Origin: Cribrihabitans_A pelagius | GTDB taxonomy: Bacteria > Pseudomonadota > Alphaproteobacteria > Rhodobacterales > Rhodobacteraceae | Reading direction: 5' to 3' | Assembly: GCF_048820915.1 (NCBI RefSeq) | Contig: NZ_JBMERR010000013.1 | Span: 62,001 to 126,000, forward strand | Length of the DNA stretch: 64,000 nt | Shown here: in pieces, positions 26,517 to 35,032 of the stretch | How the letters are laid out: each line of letters starts with the position of its first letter | Position numbering within the stretch: position 1 is the first letter of the stretch | Notes under the pieces: model-generated | The model's database searches: none | Seen by the model: the letters and a program-made list of their open reading frames with translations, nothing else | Told to the model about the DNA's origin: nothing | Position numbers and translations under genes: made by a program

Positions 26517-27674
26517 ATGAAACTGCCCCCGCTTTGGAAAGTTGCCCGTGAGTTGAAACGGCCATTCACTCAGCTGCCAGCCTTGCCCGGGCGGATGGGG
26601 TCGCTATTTTTTGGAGCCAGATACTACGACATGGTGCTGGCCCGCCAAATCCGGACCACTGCCGGCCGCCTGCCCTGCGGCACCCGTGTCGCTATCTATC
26701 TGATATACCCGCAGGGCGGGCTGCTGCCTAGCCACAGGCTGGCGCTCGACTATATGCGCGAGAACGGCTACGCGCCGCTTGTGGTCTCCAACCTTCCGCT
26801 CGGTGGGGAAGACATGGCCTATCTGCAGGACAACAGCTGGCGTGTGATTGAGCGCCCCAATGTCGGCTATGACTTCGGCGGCTACCGCGACGGGTTCTTG
26901 TCGATCTCCGATGCAGTTTATGGTCTCGAACGCGTGGTTTTCCTCAACGACTCCAGCTGGTTCCCGCTGCCTGGATCCCGGAACTGGCTAAAGGAGGCCG
27001 AAGGGCTGGGTGTGGACTATGCCGCCGCTGCCACCAGTTTCGGTATTCCTCGGGTGAAGCCGGATCAATACCAGCTGGTTCAGTGGGACTACGACCCCGG
27101 TCTGCGCAATTTTCACTACGGCTCGTACGCGATTTCCGTCGGAGCTGGCATGCTGGGCGATGCGCGTTACGAGCGGTACTGGCGGAGCTACCCGCTGACA
27201 AAGGAAAAGAACAAGGTCGTGCGGCGAGGTGAGATCGGTATGACGCGCTTTGCGCTGAAACACGGCTTCAGCCATGGTGCGACCTATGACATCCGCAGTC
27301 TGCCGGGGGTGTTGCAAAATTGTTCCGACGCTGAGATCAACGCCTACGCCCGCTCGTTGAATTTCCTGGACGACTTTCCGAGCAAAGCGCTGATGGACCG
27401 GGTGCTGCCCGGGCTTGACGCCGAGCGCTCACGGCAGGATCGTGAAACTCTAATCAGTCTGATGCTTGCGACCGCCGCCCGGATCGGTGTCAGCTACGTG
27501 CTGCCGAAACTGCTCTACGACAAGCATGGGTTCCCTTTCCTCAAAAAGTCGCTGGTGTCGGTCAACAAAGAAAATTCGGACCGGATCACGGAGTTTGCTG
27601 AAGCACTGGACGGGCCTGACGGCGCGGTTATCCGCGAGGAGATCGCCCAGATCCGGCAGCGAAAGGGCTACTAG
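26517..27674 (+). CDS. rhamnan synthesis protein F (RgpF) family protein
   Basis: A 385-aa protein with the RgpF-family core RPNVGYDFGGYRDGF and VFLNDSSWFPL. RgpF members act in rhamnose-containing polysaccharide assembly as glycosyltransferase-like proteins. ATG 26517 is taken as the start because GAGG lies eight bases upstream; a TTG 54 bases earlier lacks support. It follows the GT2 gene by 65 bases and ends in a strong terminator. The G+C seems slightly lower than that of its neighbours, which might hint at transfer. Confidence 0.8.
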   Translation: MKLPPLWKVARELKRPFTQLPALPGRMGSLFFGARYYDMVLARQIRTTAGRLPCGTRVAIYLIYPQGGLLPSHRLALDYMRENGYAPLVVSNLPLGGEDMAYLQDNSWRVIERPNVGYDFGGYRDGFLSISDAVYGLERVVFLNDSSWFPLPGSRNWLKEAEGLGVDYAAAATSFGIPRVKPDQYQLVQWDYDPGLRNFHYGSYAISVGAGMLGDARYERYWRSYPLTKEKNKVVRRGEIGMTRFALKHGFSHGATYDIRSLPGVLQNCSDAEINAYARSLNFLDDFPSKALMDRVLPGLDAERSRQDRETLISLMLATAARIGVSYVLPKLLYDKHGFPFLKKSLVSVNKENSDRITEFAEALDGPDGAVIREEIAQIRQRKGY

Positions 27675-27722
27675 GCAGCTTGGATCCGGCGATTGCCGCG
27701 CCTTTTCCGCGTGATCTTGCAA

Positions 27723-27761
27723 CAGTGCTGCGCCGGGGGCCCGGCGCAGCACTGCTGTTTT
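27723..27761 (+). terminator. terminator after the RgpF-family gene
   Basis: A 15-base perfect stem (27723-27737 with 27740-27754) and a two-base gap, followed by CTGTTTT. It lies between two convergent genes and mainly serves the rightward transcript. Confidence 0.88.
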
Positions 27762-27766
27762 CCTCC

Positions 27767-28417
27767 TTACTCCGGCGCCTTGGTCTTGCGCAGGTAGGGG
27801 AAGATGGTCTCGAACTCGCCGAATTTTTCCTTCGCTTCCTCGTTCGACACGGAGGGCGGGATGATCACGTCCTCGCCCGGGCGCCAGTCGGCCGGGGTGG
27901 CCACGCCCTTGGCCGACATCTGCAGCCCGTCCAGCGCGCGCAGCACCTCGGCAAAATTGCGCCCTACCGTCATCGGGTAGGTCATCGACAGCTTCAACTG
28001 CTTGTCCGGCCCGATGATGAAAACCGAACGCACGGTGGCGCTGTCGGCGGGAGTGCGCCCGTCCGGCAGATAGGCTTCGGCCGGCAGCATGTCGAAGGCC
28101 TTGGAGACCGCCAGCCCGTCATCGGCGATGATCGGGAAGCCGGGTTCGGCCTTGCCGTAGGATTCGATGTCCTTCTTCCATTTGCGGTGGTCCTCGGCGC
28201 TGTCGACTGAGACGCCGATCACCTTGGTGTTGCGCTTTGCCCAATCCTCGCTCAGCTGCGCCACGGCCGAAAATTCGGTGGTGCAGACCGGAGTGAAGTC
28301 CTTGGGGTGGGAAAACAGGATCGCCCAGTTGTCGCCGATCCAGTCATGGAAGGTGATGGTGCCCTGATCGGTTTCCGCAGTGAAATCGGGAACCACGTCG
28401 TTGATCCGCAAACCCAT
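27767..28417 (-). CDS. 1-Cys peroxiredoxin (Prx6 class)
   Basis: A 216-aa protein. The peroxidatic Cys45 lies in HPKDFTPVCTTEF, the Prx6-class signature; WAILFSHPKD precedes it. The C-terminal arm continues past residue 170 as in this class, with no resolving Cys-Pro motif. It reduces hydrogen peroxide and organic peroxides. ATG 28417 is preceded by AAGGAGG. It converges with the RgpF gene and stands alone; no adjacent regulator is seen. Confidence 0.94.
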   Translation of the reverse strand: MGLRINDVVPDFTAETDQGTITFHDWIGDNWAILFSHPKDFTPVCTTEFSAVAQLSEDWAKRNTKVIGVSVDSAEDHRKWKKDIESYGKAEPGFPIIADDGLAVSKAFDMLPAEAYLPDGRTPADSATVRSVFIIGPDKQLKLSMTYPMTVGRNFAEVLRALDGLQMSAKGVATPADWRPGEDVIIPPSVSNEEAKEKFGEFETIFPYLRKTKAPE

Positions 28418-28580
28418 GGCTATGTCCTCCTTGTCAGGTTGTTAAGAGCCGCCTTGGCCGCTGCTCAGGTGCTCGGCCGCAACGTTACAGCCCCGGCGCC
28501 GGGATGCCACGTAAAATTGCGCTGGCGGCTCGCTTCCGCGCTGCCCGCGGCGGCGCTCCGCCGGGCGTTCCGGACCGCCC

Positions 28581-28600
28581 GGGAATTTGATCAAATTCCC
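28581..28600. promoter_or_regulatory. perfect 20-bp AT-rich palindrome
   Basis: GGGAATTTGATCAAATTCCC is a perfect palindrome without spacer. It lies between the divergently transcribed peroxiredoxin and aldehyde dehydrogenase genes, 97 bases before the latter. The uninterrupted dyad suits a dimeric repressor, or it could be a dispersed palindromic repeat. No regulator gene is adjacent, so its reader is unknown. Confidence 0.5.
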
Positions 28601-28696
28601 AGGCGATACCCCCTTGCCCCCCATCGGACCGGGTGACACAGTACCCGCGACACCGGCCGGACGGCTGGCAAGGATGTCTCATTTGGGAGAACCGGC

Positions 28697-30136
28697 ATGA
28701 TCGAGAAACGCGACTTTTACATCAACGGCCAGTGGACCGCCCCGGCCGAAGCCCGCGACCACCAGGTGATCAACCCCTCCACCGAGGAGCCCTGCGCGGT
28801 TATCTCGCTGGGCGGCGAGGCCGACACCAACGCCGCCGTGGCCGCCGCCAAAGCCGCGCTGCCGGGCTGGATGGCAACGCCTCCTGCCGAACGTATCGCG
28901 CTGGTCGAGAAGCTGATCGGAATTTACGAATCGCGCTCCGAGGATCTGGCCCAGGCGATGTCGATGGAAATGGGCGCGCCGATCGATATGGCGCGCACCT
29001 CGCAGGCGGGCGCGGGCAGCTGGCACCTGCAGAACTTCATCAAGGCCGCGAAGGAATTCCAGTTTGAGGCGCCGCTCGGCGATCACGCCCCGAACGACCG
29101 CATCATCCACGAGGCGGTGGGTGTCGCGGCGCTGATCACGCCCTGGAACTGGCCGATGAACCAGATCACCCTGAAGGTTGGCGCTGCCGCGGTGGCGGGC
29201 TGCACCATGGTGCTGAAACCGTCGGAGGAAAGCCCGCTCAACGCGATGATCTTTGCCGAGATGATGGACGAGGCGGGCTTCCCCAAGGGTGTCTTCAACC
29301 TGGTCAACGGCGACGGCCCCGGCGTCGGCACCCAGCTCTCGGGCCACCCGGACGTGGACATGGTCTCCTTCACCGGCTCGACCCGCGCAGGCACCGCGAT
29401 CTCGCGCAACGCGGCGGAGACGCTGAAGAAGGTGCATCTGGAGCTTGGCGGCAAGGGCGCCAACGTGATCTTCGAGGATGCGGACGAAAAGGCGGTGAAG
29501 CGGGGCGTGCTGCACATGATGCAGAACACCGGCCAGAGCTGCAACGCGCCGAGCCGGATGCTGGTGCAGAAGGGCATCTATGACCGCGTGGTGAGCGAAG
29601 CAGCCGAGATCGCCGCCAAGGTCGAGGTCGGCCCGGCATCGAAAGAAGGCCGCCACATCGGTCCGGTGGTGAATGAGCTGCAGTGGAACAAGATCCAGGA
29701 CCTGATCCAGAAGGGCATCGACGAAGGTGCGCGGCTCGTTGCGGGCGGCACCGGGCGGCCCGACGGGCTCAACAAGGGCTTCTTCGTGAAGCCCACCGTG
29801 TTTGCCGATGTGAACAACCAGATGACCGTCGCGCGCGAGGAGATCTTCGGCCCGGTGCTGGCGATCCTGCCGTTCGAGAGCGAGGAAGAGGCGGTGGAGA
29901 TCGCCAATGACACGCCCTACGGGCTGACTAACTACGTGCAGACCCAGGACGGTGCCCGCGCCAACCGCATGGCCCGCGCGCTGCGCTCCGGGATGGTGGA
30001 GATGAACGGCAAATCGCGCTCGGCGGGTTCCCCCTTCGGCGGCATGAAACAGTCCGGCAATGGCCGCGAGGGCGGCAAATGGGGCATCGAGGACTTCCTC
30101 GAGGTGAAGGCTGTCGGCGGCTGGGCGGCGGAGTAA
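28697..30136 (+). CDS. NAD(P)-dependent aldehyde dehydrogenase
   Basis: A 479-aa ALDH of typical length. The general base Glu249 lies in HLELGGKGA and the nucleophile Cys282 in NTGQSCNAPS; ITPWNWPMNQ and EEIFGPVL are also conserved. It oxidises an aldehyde to an acid; the substrate cannot be assigned. ATG 28697 has GGGAG upstream. It is bounded by a palindrome before and a strong terminator after, so it is a single-gene unit. Confidence 0.94.
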   Translation: MIEKRDFYINGQWTAPAEARDHQVINPSTEEPCAVISLGGEADTNAAVAAAKAALPGWMATPPAERIALVEKLIGIYESRSEDLAQAMSMEMGAPIDMARTSQAGAGSWHLQNFIKAAKEFQFEAPLGDHAPNDRIIHEAVGVAALITPWNWPMNQITLKVGAAAVAGCTMVLKPSEESPLNAMIFAEMMDEAGFPKGVFNLVNGDGPGVGTQLSGHPDVDMVSFTGSTRAGTAISRNAAETLKKVHLELGGKGANVIFEDADEKAVKRGVLHMMQNTGQSCNAPSRMLVQKGIYDRVVSEAAEIAAKVEVGPASKEGRHIGPVVNELQWNKIQDLIQKGIDEGARLVAGGTGRPDGLNKGFFVKPTVFADVNNQMTVAREEIFGPVLAILPFESEEEAVEIANDTPYGLTNYVQTQDGARANRMARALRSGMVEMNGKSRSAGSPFGGMKQSGNGREGGKWGIEDFLEVKAVGGWAAE

Positions 30137-30186
30137 GCATTTTGAGGTGTAACCATGGTTTGAGGCCATGGGATGACGCCATGGAG

Positions 30187-30212
30187 AGCCGCCTTTCGGG
30201 GCGGCTTTTTTT
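30187..30212 (+). terminator. terminator after the aldehyde dehydrogenase gene
   Basis: A seven-base perfect stem (30187-30193 with 30200-30206) followed by seven T residues, 50 bases after the stop codon. Confidence 0.9.
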
Positions 30213-30709
30213 GGCTGGCGTGTCACCGGCGGCCGGGGGGCTCCCGCGCCTGCCCGCTCCCCGGCTTTGCCGGGCCGCCCGCAGACTTGGGCCGGGCCCG
30301 GGCTGCGCCCGGGCGGGAAGACCTGCTGAGAGGCGCTTGAGCGGCAAGTCCGCCTCTCAGGCGCCTGTGCGAGCTTTGAGGCGGCCTGCCGCGCTTCAAG
30401 GGTAAACGGCGCGTGCCGCGGGGCCGCTCCGCGGCCCTTGACCCGCGGCAGGCCTTCCGGGGCGGGTGGAGGCGGCTTCGGCCTGGCAGATCGTGGTGAG
30501 TGGCAGCGGCCGGGCAAGCGATGCGGTTGCAACTCGGTAAACCGCCCGGGCGGAGCCCGAAGGGCGAAGCTTTCCCGCGCCTGCGTCGCCCGGCCCAACA
30601 GCGGCGGGCTGTTCACAGAACAGCCCGGAGTTGGCGGGAGTAGTCCCGTTCTCCCACTGCTTTTACAGGTGGTCTTTACCCCAAGGGGGCTATGTTGTGT
30701 CCGGCGCGC
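30213..30709. other. GC-rich gene-free stretch with nested hairpins
   Basis: About 500 bases between a terminator and the stop of a leftward gene. An 11-base perfect stem joins 30383-30393 to 30444-30454; inside it a seven-base stem joins 30421-30427 to 30431-30437. A second perfect nine-base stem joins 30607-30615 to 30622-30630 or thereabouts. No tRNA or tmRNA fold was recognised, and the open frames have random-looking translations. A structured RNA or a decayed repeat are both possible. Confidence 0.4.
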
Positions 30710-31363
30710 TCAGAAGCCGGGCCTGGCGCGGAACTTCAGAGCGGCGCCACCGTCGGGGTGCTGGATGCGCAGCTCTTCGGAATGCAGCATCAGGCGCGGA
30801 TGCGCCCGGGCGGCGCCTTCGGCGTAAAGCGCATCGCCCAGGATCGGGTGGCCAAGCGCCAGCATGTGCACCCGCAGCTGGTGCGAGCGGCCGGTCTTCG
30901 GCATCAGGCGCACCCGCGTGGCACCCTCTTCGTATTTCAGCACACGCCAGTCCGTGACCGCGGGTTTGCCGGTTTCGTGGCACACCATTTGCCGCGGCCG
31001 GTTCGGCCAGTCGACGATCAGGGGCAAATCCACCGTGCCGCTGCGCGGCTCAAGCCGCCCGTTTACCCGCGCCACATAGGTCTTTTTGGTGCTGCGCTTC
31101 TCGAATTGCATCGACAGGTGCCGCTGCGCATGCGGGGTGAGCGCGAAGACCATCACGCCGGAAGTGTCGCGGTCAAGCCGGTGCACCAGAAGTGCTTCGG
31201 GGAAGACGGCCTGCACGCGGCTCAGCAGGCAATCGGCCAGGTGCTCCCCGCGCCCGGGCACCGACAACAGCCCGGCGGGCTTGTTCACCGCCAGGATTTC
31301 CGCATCATGGTGCAGGATATCGAGGGGCTCCTGCGGAGGGTTGTAATCGCTTGATACCGTCAT
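30710..31363 (-). CDS. RluA-family pseudouridine synthase
   Basis: A 217-aa protein. The catalytic Asp64 lies in VHRLDRDTSGVMVFA; VNKPAGLLSVPG precedes it and RSHQLRVHMLALGHPILGD follows. It lacks an S4 domain, so it resembles RluA or TruC-like enzymes that modify 23S rRNA or tRNA; the exact target cannot be told. ATG 31363 with AGGCGG upstream is chosen over an upstream TTG. It is divergent from truB, another pseudouridine synthase, across a 146-base gap. Confidence 0.92.
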   Translation of the reverse strand: MTVSSDYNPPQEPLDILHHDAEILAVNKPAGLLSVPGRGEHLADCLLSRVQAVFPEALLVHRLDRDTSGVMVFALTPHAQRHLSMQFEKRSTKKTYVARVNGRLEPRSGTVDLPLIVDWPNRPRQMVCHETGKPAVTDWRVLKYEEGATRVRLMPKTGRSHQLRVHMLALGHPILGDALYAEGAARAHPRLMLHSEELRIQHPDGGAALKFRARPGF

Positions 31364-31509
31364 GGCCGCCTGCCTAGCGCCTGCGCCCCGCCGGAGCAAG
31401 TTCGCGCCGTCTGCGCCGGGCCTCCCGGCCTGCCCGGTGATTTGCTAAATTGACAGCATGCCGGCGATCCGGTAACCGGCGCGCCTCACGGGATAGATGG
31501 GGACAAGGC

Positions 31510-32424
31510 ATGGCACGCAAACGCAAGGGGCGCGACATTTCCGGCTGGCTGGTCGTGGACAAGCCCGCGGGGATGACCTCTACCGCCGTGGTGAACAAGG
31601 TGCGCTGGGCGCTGGAGGCGAAGAAGGCGGGCCACGCCGGCACGCTCGACCCCGAGGCAACCGGTGTGCTGGCGGTGGCGCTGGGCGAGGCGACCAAGAC
31701 GGTTCCCTATATCACCGACGCGCTCAAGGCCTATACCTTCACCGTGCGGCTGGGCCAGGCCACCAACACCGATGATGCCGAGGGCGAGGTGATTGCACAA
31801 AGCGATTCCCGCCCCACGGACGCGCAGATCAAGGAGGCGCTGGTGCCCTTCCTGGGCGAGACCATGCAGGTGCCACCCAAATTCTCGGCGGTGAAGATCG
31901 ACGGCCAGCGCGCCTACAAGCTGGCCCGCGATGGCGAAGACGTGGAAATCGCGGCGCGGCCGCTCTGGGTTGAGGAACTGATCCTGCTGGACCGCCCCGA
32001 CGAAGACCACGTGGTGCTGGAGATGACCTGCGGCAAAGGCGGCTACGTGCGCTCGATTGCCCGCGATCTCGGCGCAGCGCTGGGCTGCTTTGGCCATGTG
32101 AAAGAACTGCGCCGGATCTGGTCCGGGCCTTTCGATGCCGAAGATGGGATTTCTTTCGAGGAGATCGAGCGGCTGGCGCGCACGCCCGAGCTCGACAGCC
32201 GCCTGCGGCCGCTGGAAGAAGGGCTCGCCGATCTGCCCGAGGTCAAGTGCACCCCCGAAGGCGCAGCCAGGCTGCGCAACGGCAACCCGGGCATGGTGCT
32301 GCCTGGCGGCGAGGTGGAGTACGGCGACGAGGCCTGGGCCTCGCTCGACGGCCGCGCGGTGGCGGTTGGTGTCTGGAAAGGCGGCACACTGCACCCAAGC
32401 CGGGTGTTCGTGCAGCCAGAGTGA
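31510..32424 (+). CDS. truB: tRNA pseudouridine(55) synthase
   Basis: A 304-aa TruB. The catalytic Asp47 lies in KAGHAGTLDPEATGVL, preceded by GWLVVDKPAGMTS; KFSAVKIDGQRAYKLAR and CGKGGYVRSIARDLG follow. It makes pseudouridine 55 in the tRNA T-loop. In related genomes truB is usually followed directly by rpsO; here two divergent RTX-repeat genes and 3.1 kb lie in between. GGACAAGG lies before ATG 31510. Confidence 0.96.
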   Translation: MARKRKGRDISGWLVVDKPAGMTSTAVVNKVRWALEAKKAGHAGTLDPEATGVLAVALGEATKTVPYITDALKAYTFTVRLGQATNTDDAEGEVIAQSDSRPTDAQIKEALVPFLGETMQVPPKFSAVKIDGQRAYKLARDGEDVEIAARPLWVEELILLDRPDEDHVVLEMTCGKGGYVRSIARDLGAALGCFGHVKELRRIWSGPFDAEDGISFEEIERLARTPELDSRLRPLEEGLADLPEVKCTPEGAARLRNGNPGMVLPGGEVEYGDEAWASLDGRAVAVGVWKGGTLHPSRVFVQPE

Positions 32425-32522
32425 TCCGGGCGGCGTCTTGTGAGCGCCGCCGGGGCGAACTCCGTCCGCGCCAGCATCTGGGTGGCGTCTTGATCCTGGC
32501 TTTGGTCCGGCGGCCCCCTGGT

Positions 32523-33695
32523 TCAGGCCGGGGTGGCGGACTCGTTAGCGCCAACGACCGAGTAATATTCCTGCGCCGTCGGAATGATGCTGGCCTCCGT
32601 GCCCTCTTCGGGGCTGACCGGGTTGCCCGCGGCATCGCGCCAGCGGTCCTCGCTGGTGGAATAGTCGTTGTGGAACGCGATGCTGACCGCGGACTGGTCC
32701 CCGGGCAGTGTTGCGATGGTGATACCATCCATGGCGACCAGGGTGCTGTCCTGACTGGCGTCATAGGCAACGCTCAGCCCGGCAATCGCATCCTCAAAGC
32801 GGAAATCCGCAAGCATGCTGTGCCCGGAGACAACTGGGAATGTGACCAGCAGCTTGTCCTCTGACGGGTCGAAATCGCTGATCCCGGCCGCGGCGGTGCC
32901 TGCGTCATACACATTGGCGAAGGCGTGGAAACTGTCGGCGCCCTCGCCGCCGCCGGCACTTGTGCCCGGCCCGATCCACAGGTGATCGTCGCCGGCGCCG
33001 CCATCGAGCACGTCCCCGTCGCCGCCCACCCTCGTCAAGTCGCCAGGGTAGTGGTTGTAGCTCTCCTCATAGAAGACGGTGCCACTGCCGCTGAAGAGTG
33101 TGTCGTTCCCCGCGCCGCCCGCAAGCGTGTCGGCGCCGCTCTCGCCAAAGATAACGTCATCGCCGGTTGTGCCGTTCAAATCGTCGGCCCCGGAGGTGCC
33201 TCGGATCGCGTCGAGAGTGAAGGGCGCGCTGCGGCCGGGGTCATCAAAGGTCACTGTACGGTAGACCCCGCCGTTGCCGTCCAGAAAGTCCACTTCGATG
33301 GCTTCGCCCTCGGCGAGCGAGACGCCGGGCAGGGTCAGGACCGTATTCTGGTTCACCGTGTCGATGAAACGCAGGCCGTCTTCCGTCTGGATCATCTCGA
33401 CGCCGTCGCTGTCCGGGGTCAAAGCGAGCTGATCGGAGCCCAGTTCAAAGTCCTCGATCACCGTTTCCCGGCTGTCGGCGTCGTCGAGCACAAATTGATC
33501 TGCACCAGCGCCGCCCTGACCGGAGTTGCCCGCCCCCAGATGCAGCACGTCATCGCCGTCTCCGCCTTCCAGAACATCCCGGTCGCCGGCATTCCCCATG
33601 AGCGTGTCGCTGCCGCTGCCCCCGCTCAAGATATCCTCCGTTCCGCTGTTGCCGGTAAGGTTCAGCGGCGGCGATGGCTCCTCGGTTTCGGGCAA
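32523..33695 (-). CDS. RTX-repeat calcium-binding protein (start unresolved)
   Basis: At least 390 aa. Nonapeptide RTX repeats occur at about 17-60 (GGSGSDTLMGNAGDRDVLEG) and 165-195 (GTTGDDVIFGESGADTLAGG). These form calcium-binding beta-rolls in type I-secreted proteins. The coordinates begin at TTG 33695, but the frame stays open upstream and encodes a hydrophobic stretch (FGTFLLLTLAGPFAAL) like an export signal. No ATG or GTG lies in that extension; CTG 33773 and ATT 33803 are options. It converges on truB and diverges from another RTX gene. No type I transporter is nearby. Confidence 0.75.
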   Translation of the reverse strand: MPETEEPSPPLNLTGNSGTEDILSGGSGSDTLMGNAGDRDVLEGGDGDDVLHLGAGNSGQGGAGADQFVLDDADSRETVIEDFELGSDQLALTPDSDGVEMIQTEDGLRFIDTVNQNTVLTLPGVSLAEGEAIEVDFLDGNGGVYRTVTFDDPGRSAPFTLDAIRGTSGADDLNGTTGDDVIFGESGADTLAGGAGNDTLFSGSGTVFYEESYNHYPGDLTRVGGDGDVLDGGAGDDHLWIGPGTSAGGGEGADSFHAFANVYDAGTAAAGISDFDPSEDKLLVTFPVVSGHSMLADFRFEDAIAGLSVAYDASQDSTLVAMDGITIATLPGDQSAVSIAFHNDYSTSEDRWRDAAGNPVSPEEGTEASIIPTAQEYYSVVGANESATPA

Positions 33696-34039
33696 TTCGC
33701 TGTCGCCGCCATCTTCCGGGCTGGAGCTGTCATGGCTGAGCGCGGCAAAAGGGCCGGCAAGGGTGAGAAGCAGAAAAGTTCCAAATGAATGCCTCGGTGA
33801 AATCGTCTGGTGAACCGCACGCTGAGCGGTAGTAAGTCTGTAACAATTAACTTGAAGATTCAGGATTCCTGCTGGCAGGACAAGGGCTCCCGCAAGAGCG
33901 GCGCGTTTGGGAGCGCCGGGCCCCCGGAGTGCTGTTTTAGAGCGCGTTAACCGATGTTCCGCTTTTGTTTTGCCAAGCTGCGTGTGCTGTGCAACGCTGG
34001 GGTGTTTATTGGTGTCTTCTTTGGCGACGGAGAAGGAAA
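33696..34039. promoter_or_regulatory. divergent control region of the two RTX genes
   Basis: A 344-base gap between the assumed starts. The left part (to about 33810) probably encodes the N-terminus of the leftward RTX protein. The rest is locally AT-rich (TAACAATTAACTTGAAGATT near 33841) with a GC hairpin near 33899-33925. It is the only place from which both genes can be transcribed, so shared control is plausible. No binding site was identified. Confidence 0.4.
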
Positions 34040-35032
34040 ATGTTCTGGTTGGTGAGTATGCTAGGGCTGGCCGCCCTTAGCAGTATCGTGCTTGTCGGTG
34101 ACGAGGCGGCTGAAGAAGACAGCTACGAGGATCTGAACGGGCCGGACCCTGTGACCGGCCTGGAGGAGCTGCTCGCCGAAGACGGCGATGCGGACACAGA
34201 AGTTGTGCCTGCCGGGCAGGGAGGTGCCGGGCCGGACATCCTGGTTGGCAGCCGCCGCGCCGATGTGATGGGCGGCGGCGGCGGCGCGGATGAGATCAAC
34301 GGTTATGAGGGCGCCGACTGGCTGGGCGGCGATGCCGGGGACGACACGCTTTATGGTGCTGCGGGCGATGACACGCTGGCAGGCGGGGCGGGTGCGGATC
34401 TTCTGCACGGCGGTGACGGGGTTGACCTGTTGCTGGGCGGCGAAGATGGCGACGCGCTTTACGGCCATTTCGGCGATGACCAGCTCTCCGGCGGCGCCGG
34501 GGCGGACCTGCTGCACGGCGGCCAGGGCGCCGACGTGCTGGAAGGCGGCACCGGCGCGGATTCCCTGCACGGCAACGATGGCAATGACATCTTGCGCGGC
34601 GGCGCCGGGGAGGATGCGCTCTTTGGCGGCACCGGCGACGATCTGGTTTCGGGCGCCGATGACGCGGGCGAGCGGGATTACGTGAACGGCGGCGATGGGG
34701 CAGACACGCTTTTGGCAGGCGCGCGCGATGTGCTGACCGGCGGCGCCGGCGCCGATCTCTTCGTGGGCGGCAGCTGGACCGGCAGCGAAGAGGCGGTGCA
34801 GCTCGTTGATTACGATGCCGCGGAGGATCAGCTGGTGCTGGTCTGGGACGGTGCGGAAGACAGCGATCCGGAGGTCGAGGTGCAGGACGACCCGGAGGCC
34901 CCGGACAACAGGCTGATCGTGGTCAACGGCGCGGTGGCTTTGCGGATCTCGGGCGAGCCGTCATTGTCCGCGGCGGATGTCGTGGTGATGGACAGCGAGT
35001 CCGCCGCGCAATCGGGGCTGCTGCCGGCCTGA
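34040..35032 (+). CDS. RTX-repeat calcium-binding protein with N-terminal hydrophobic segment
   Basis: A 330-aa acidic protein. Residues 1-20 are hydrophobic (MFWLVSMLGLAALSSIVLV), a signal anchor or uncleaved signal. Residues about 60-230 carry about a dozen GGxGxDxLx units such as GGAGADLLHGGDGVDLLLGG. A C-terminal region (QLVDYDAAEDQLVLVWDG, then ISGEPSLSAADVVV) caps the beta-roll and is typical of bacterial RTX adhesins. ATG 34040 follows GGAGAAGG; upstream in-frame codons look non-coding. RTX proteins usually leave by type I secretion, but the hydrophobic start argues for a membrane-anchored form. Confidence 0.85.
   Translation: MFWLVSMLGLAALSSIVLVGDEAAEEDSYEDLNGPDPVTGLEELLAEDGDADTEVVPAGQGGAGPDILVGSRRADVMGGGGGADEINGYEGADWLGGDAGDDTLYGAAGDDTLAGGAGADLLHGGDGVDLLLGGEDGDALYGHFGDDQLSGGAGADLLHGGQGADVLEGGTGADSLHGNDGNDILRGGAGEDALFGGTGDDLVSGADDAGERDYVNGGDGADTLLAGARDVLTGGAGADLFVGGSWTGSEEAVQLVDYDAAEDQLVLVWDGAEDSDPEVEVQDDPEAPDNRLIVVNGAVALRISGEPSLSAADVVVMDSESAAQSGLLPA

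Noticed and set aside
28442..28682. Two short minus-strand frames between the peroxiredoxin and aldehyde dehydrogenase genes
   Set aside because: They have Arg/Pro/Gly-rich composition, no ribosome site and overlap a palindrome; more likely regulatory DNA.
30520..30680. Possible tRNA or tmRNA piece in the structured gap before the pseudouridine synthase gene
   Set aside because: Short stems exist, but no acceptor stem with a matching T-loop (GGTTCGAATCC-like) or anticodon arm could be assembled.
32523..35032. The repetitive RTX coding regions as a CRISPR-like or tandem DNA repeat array
   Set aside because: The repeats are nonapeptide protein repeats in frame with degenerate DNA, not identical direct repeats with unique spacers.
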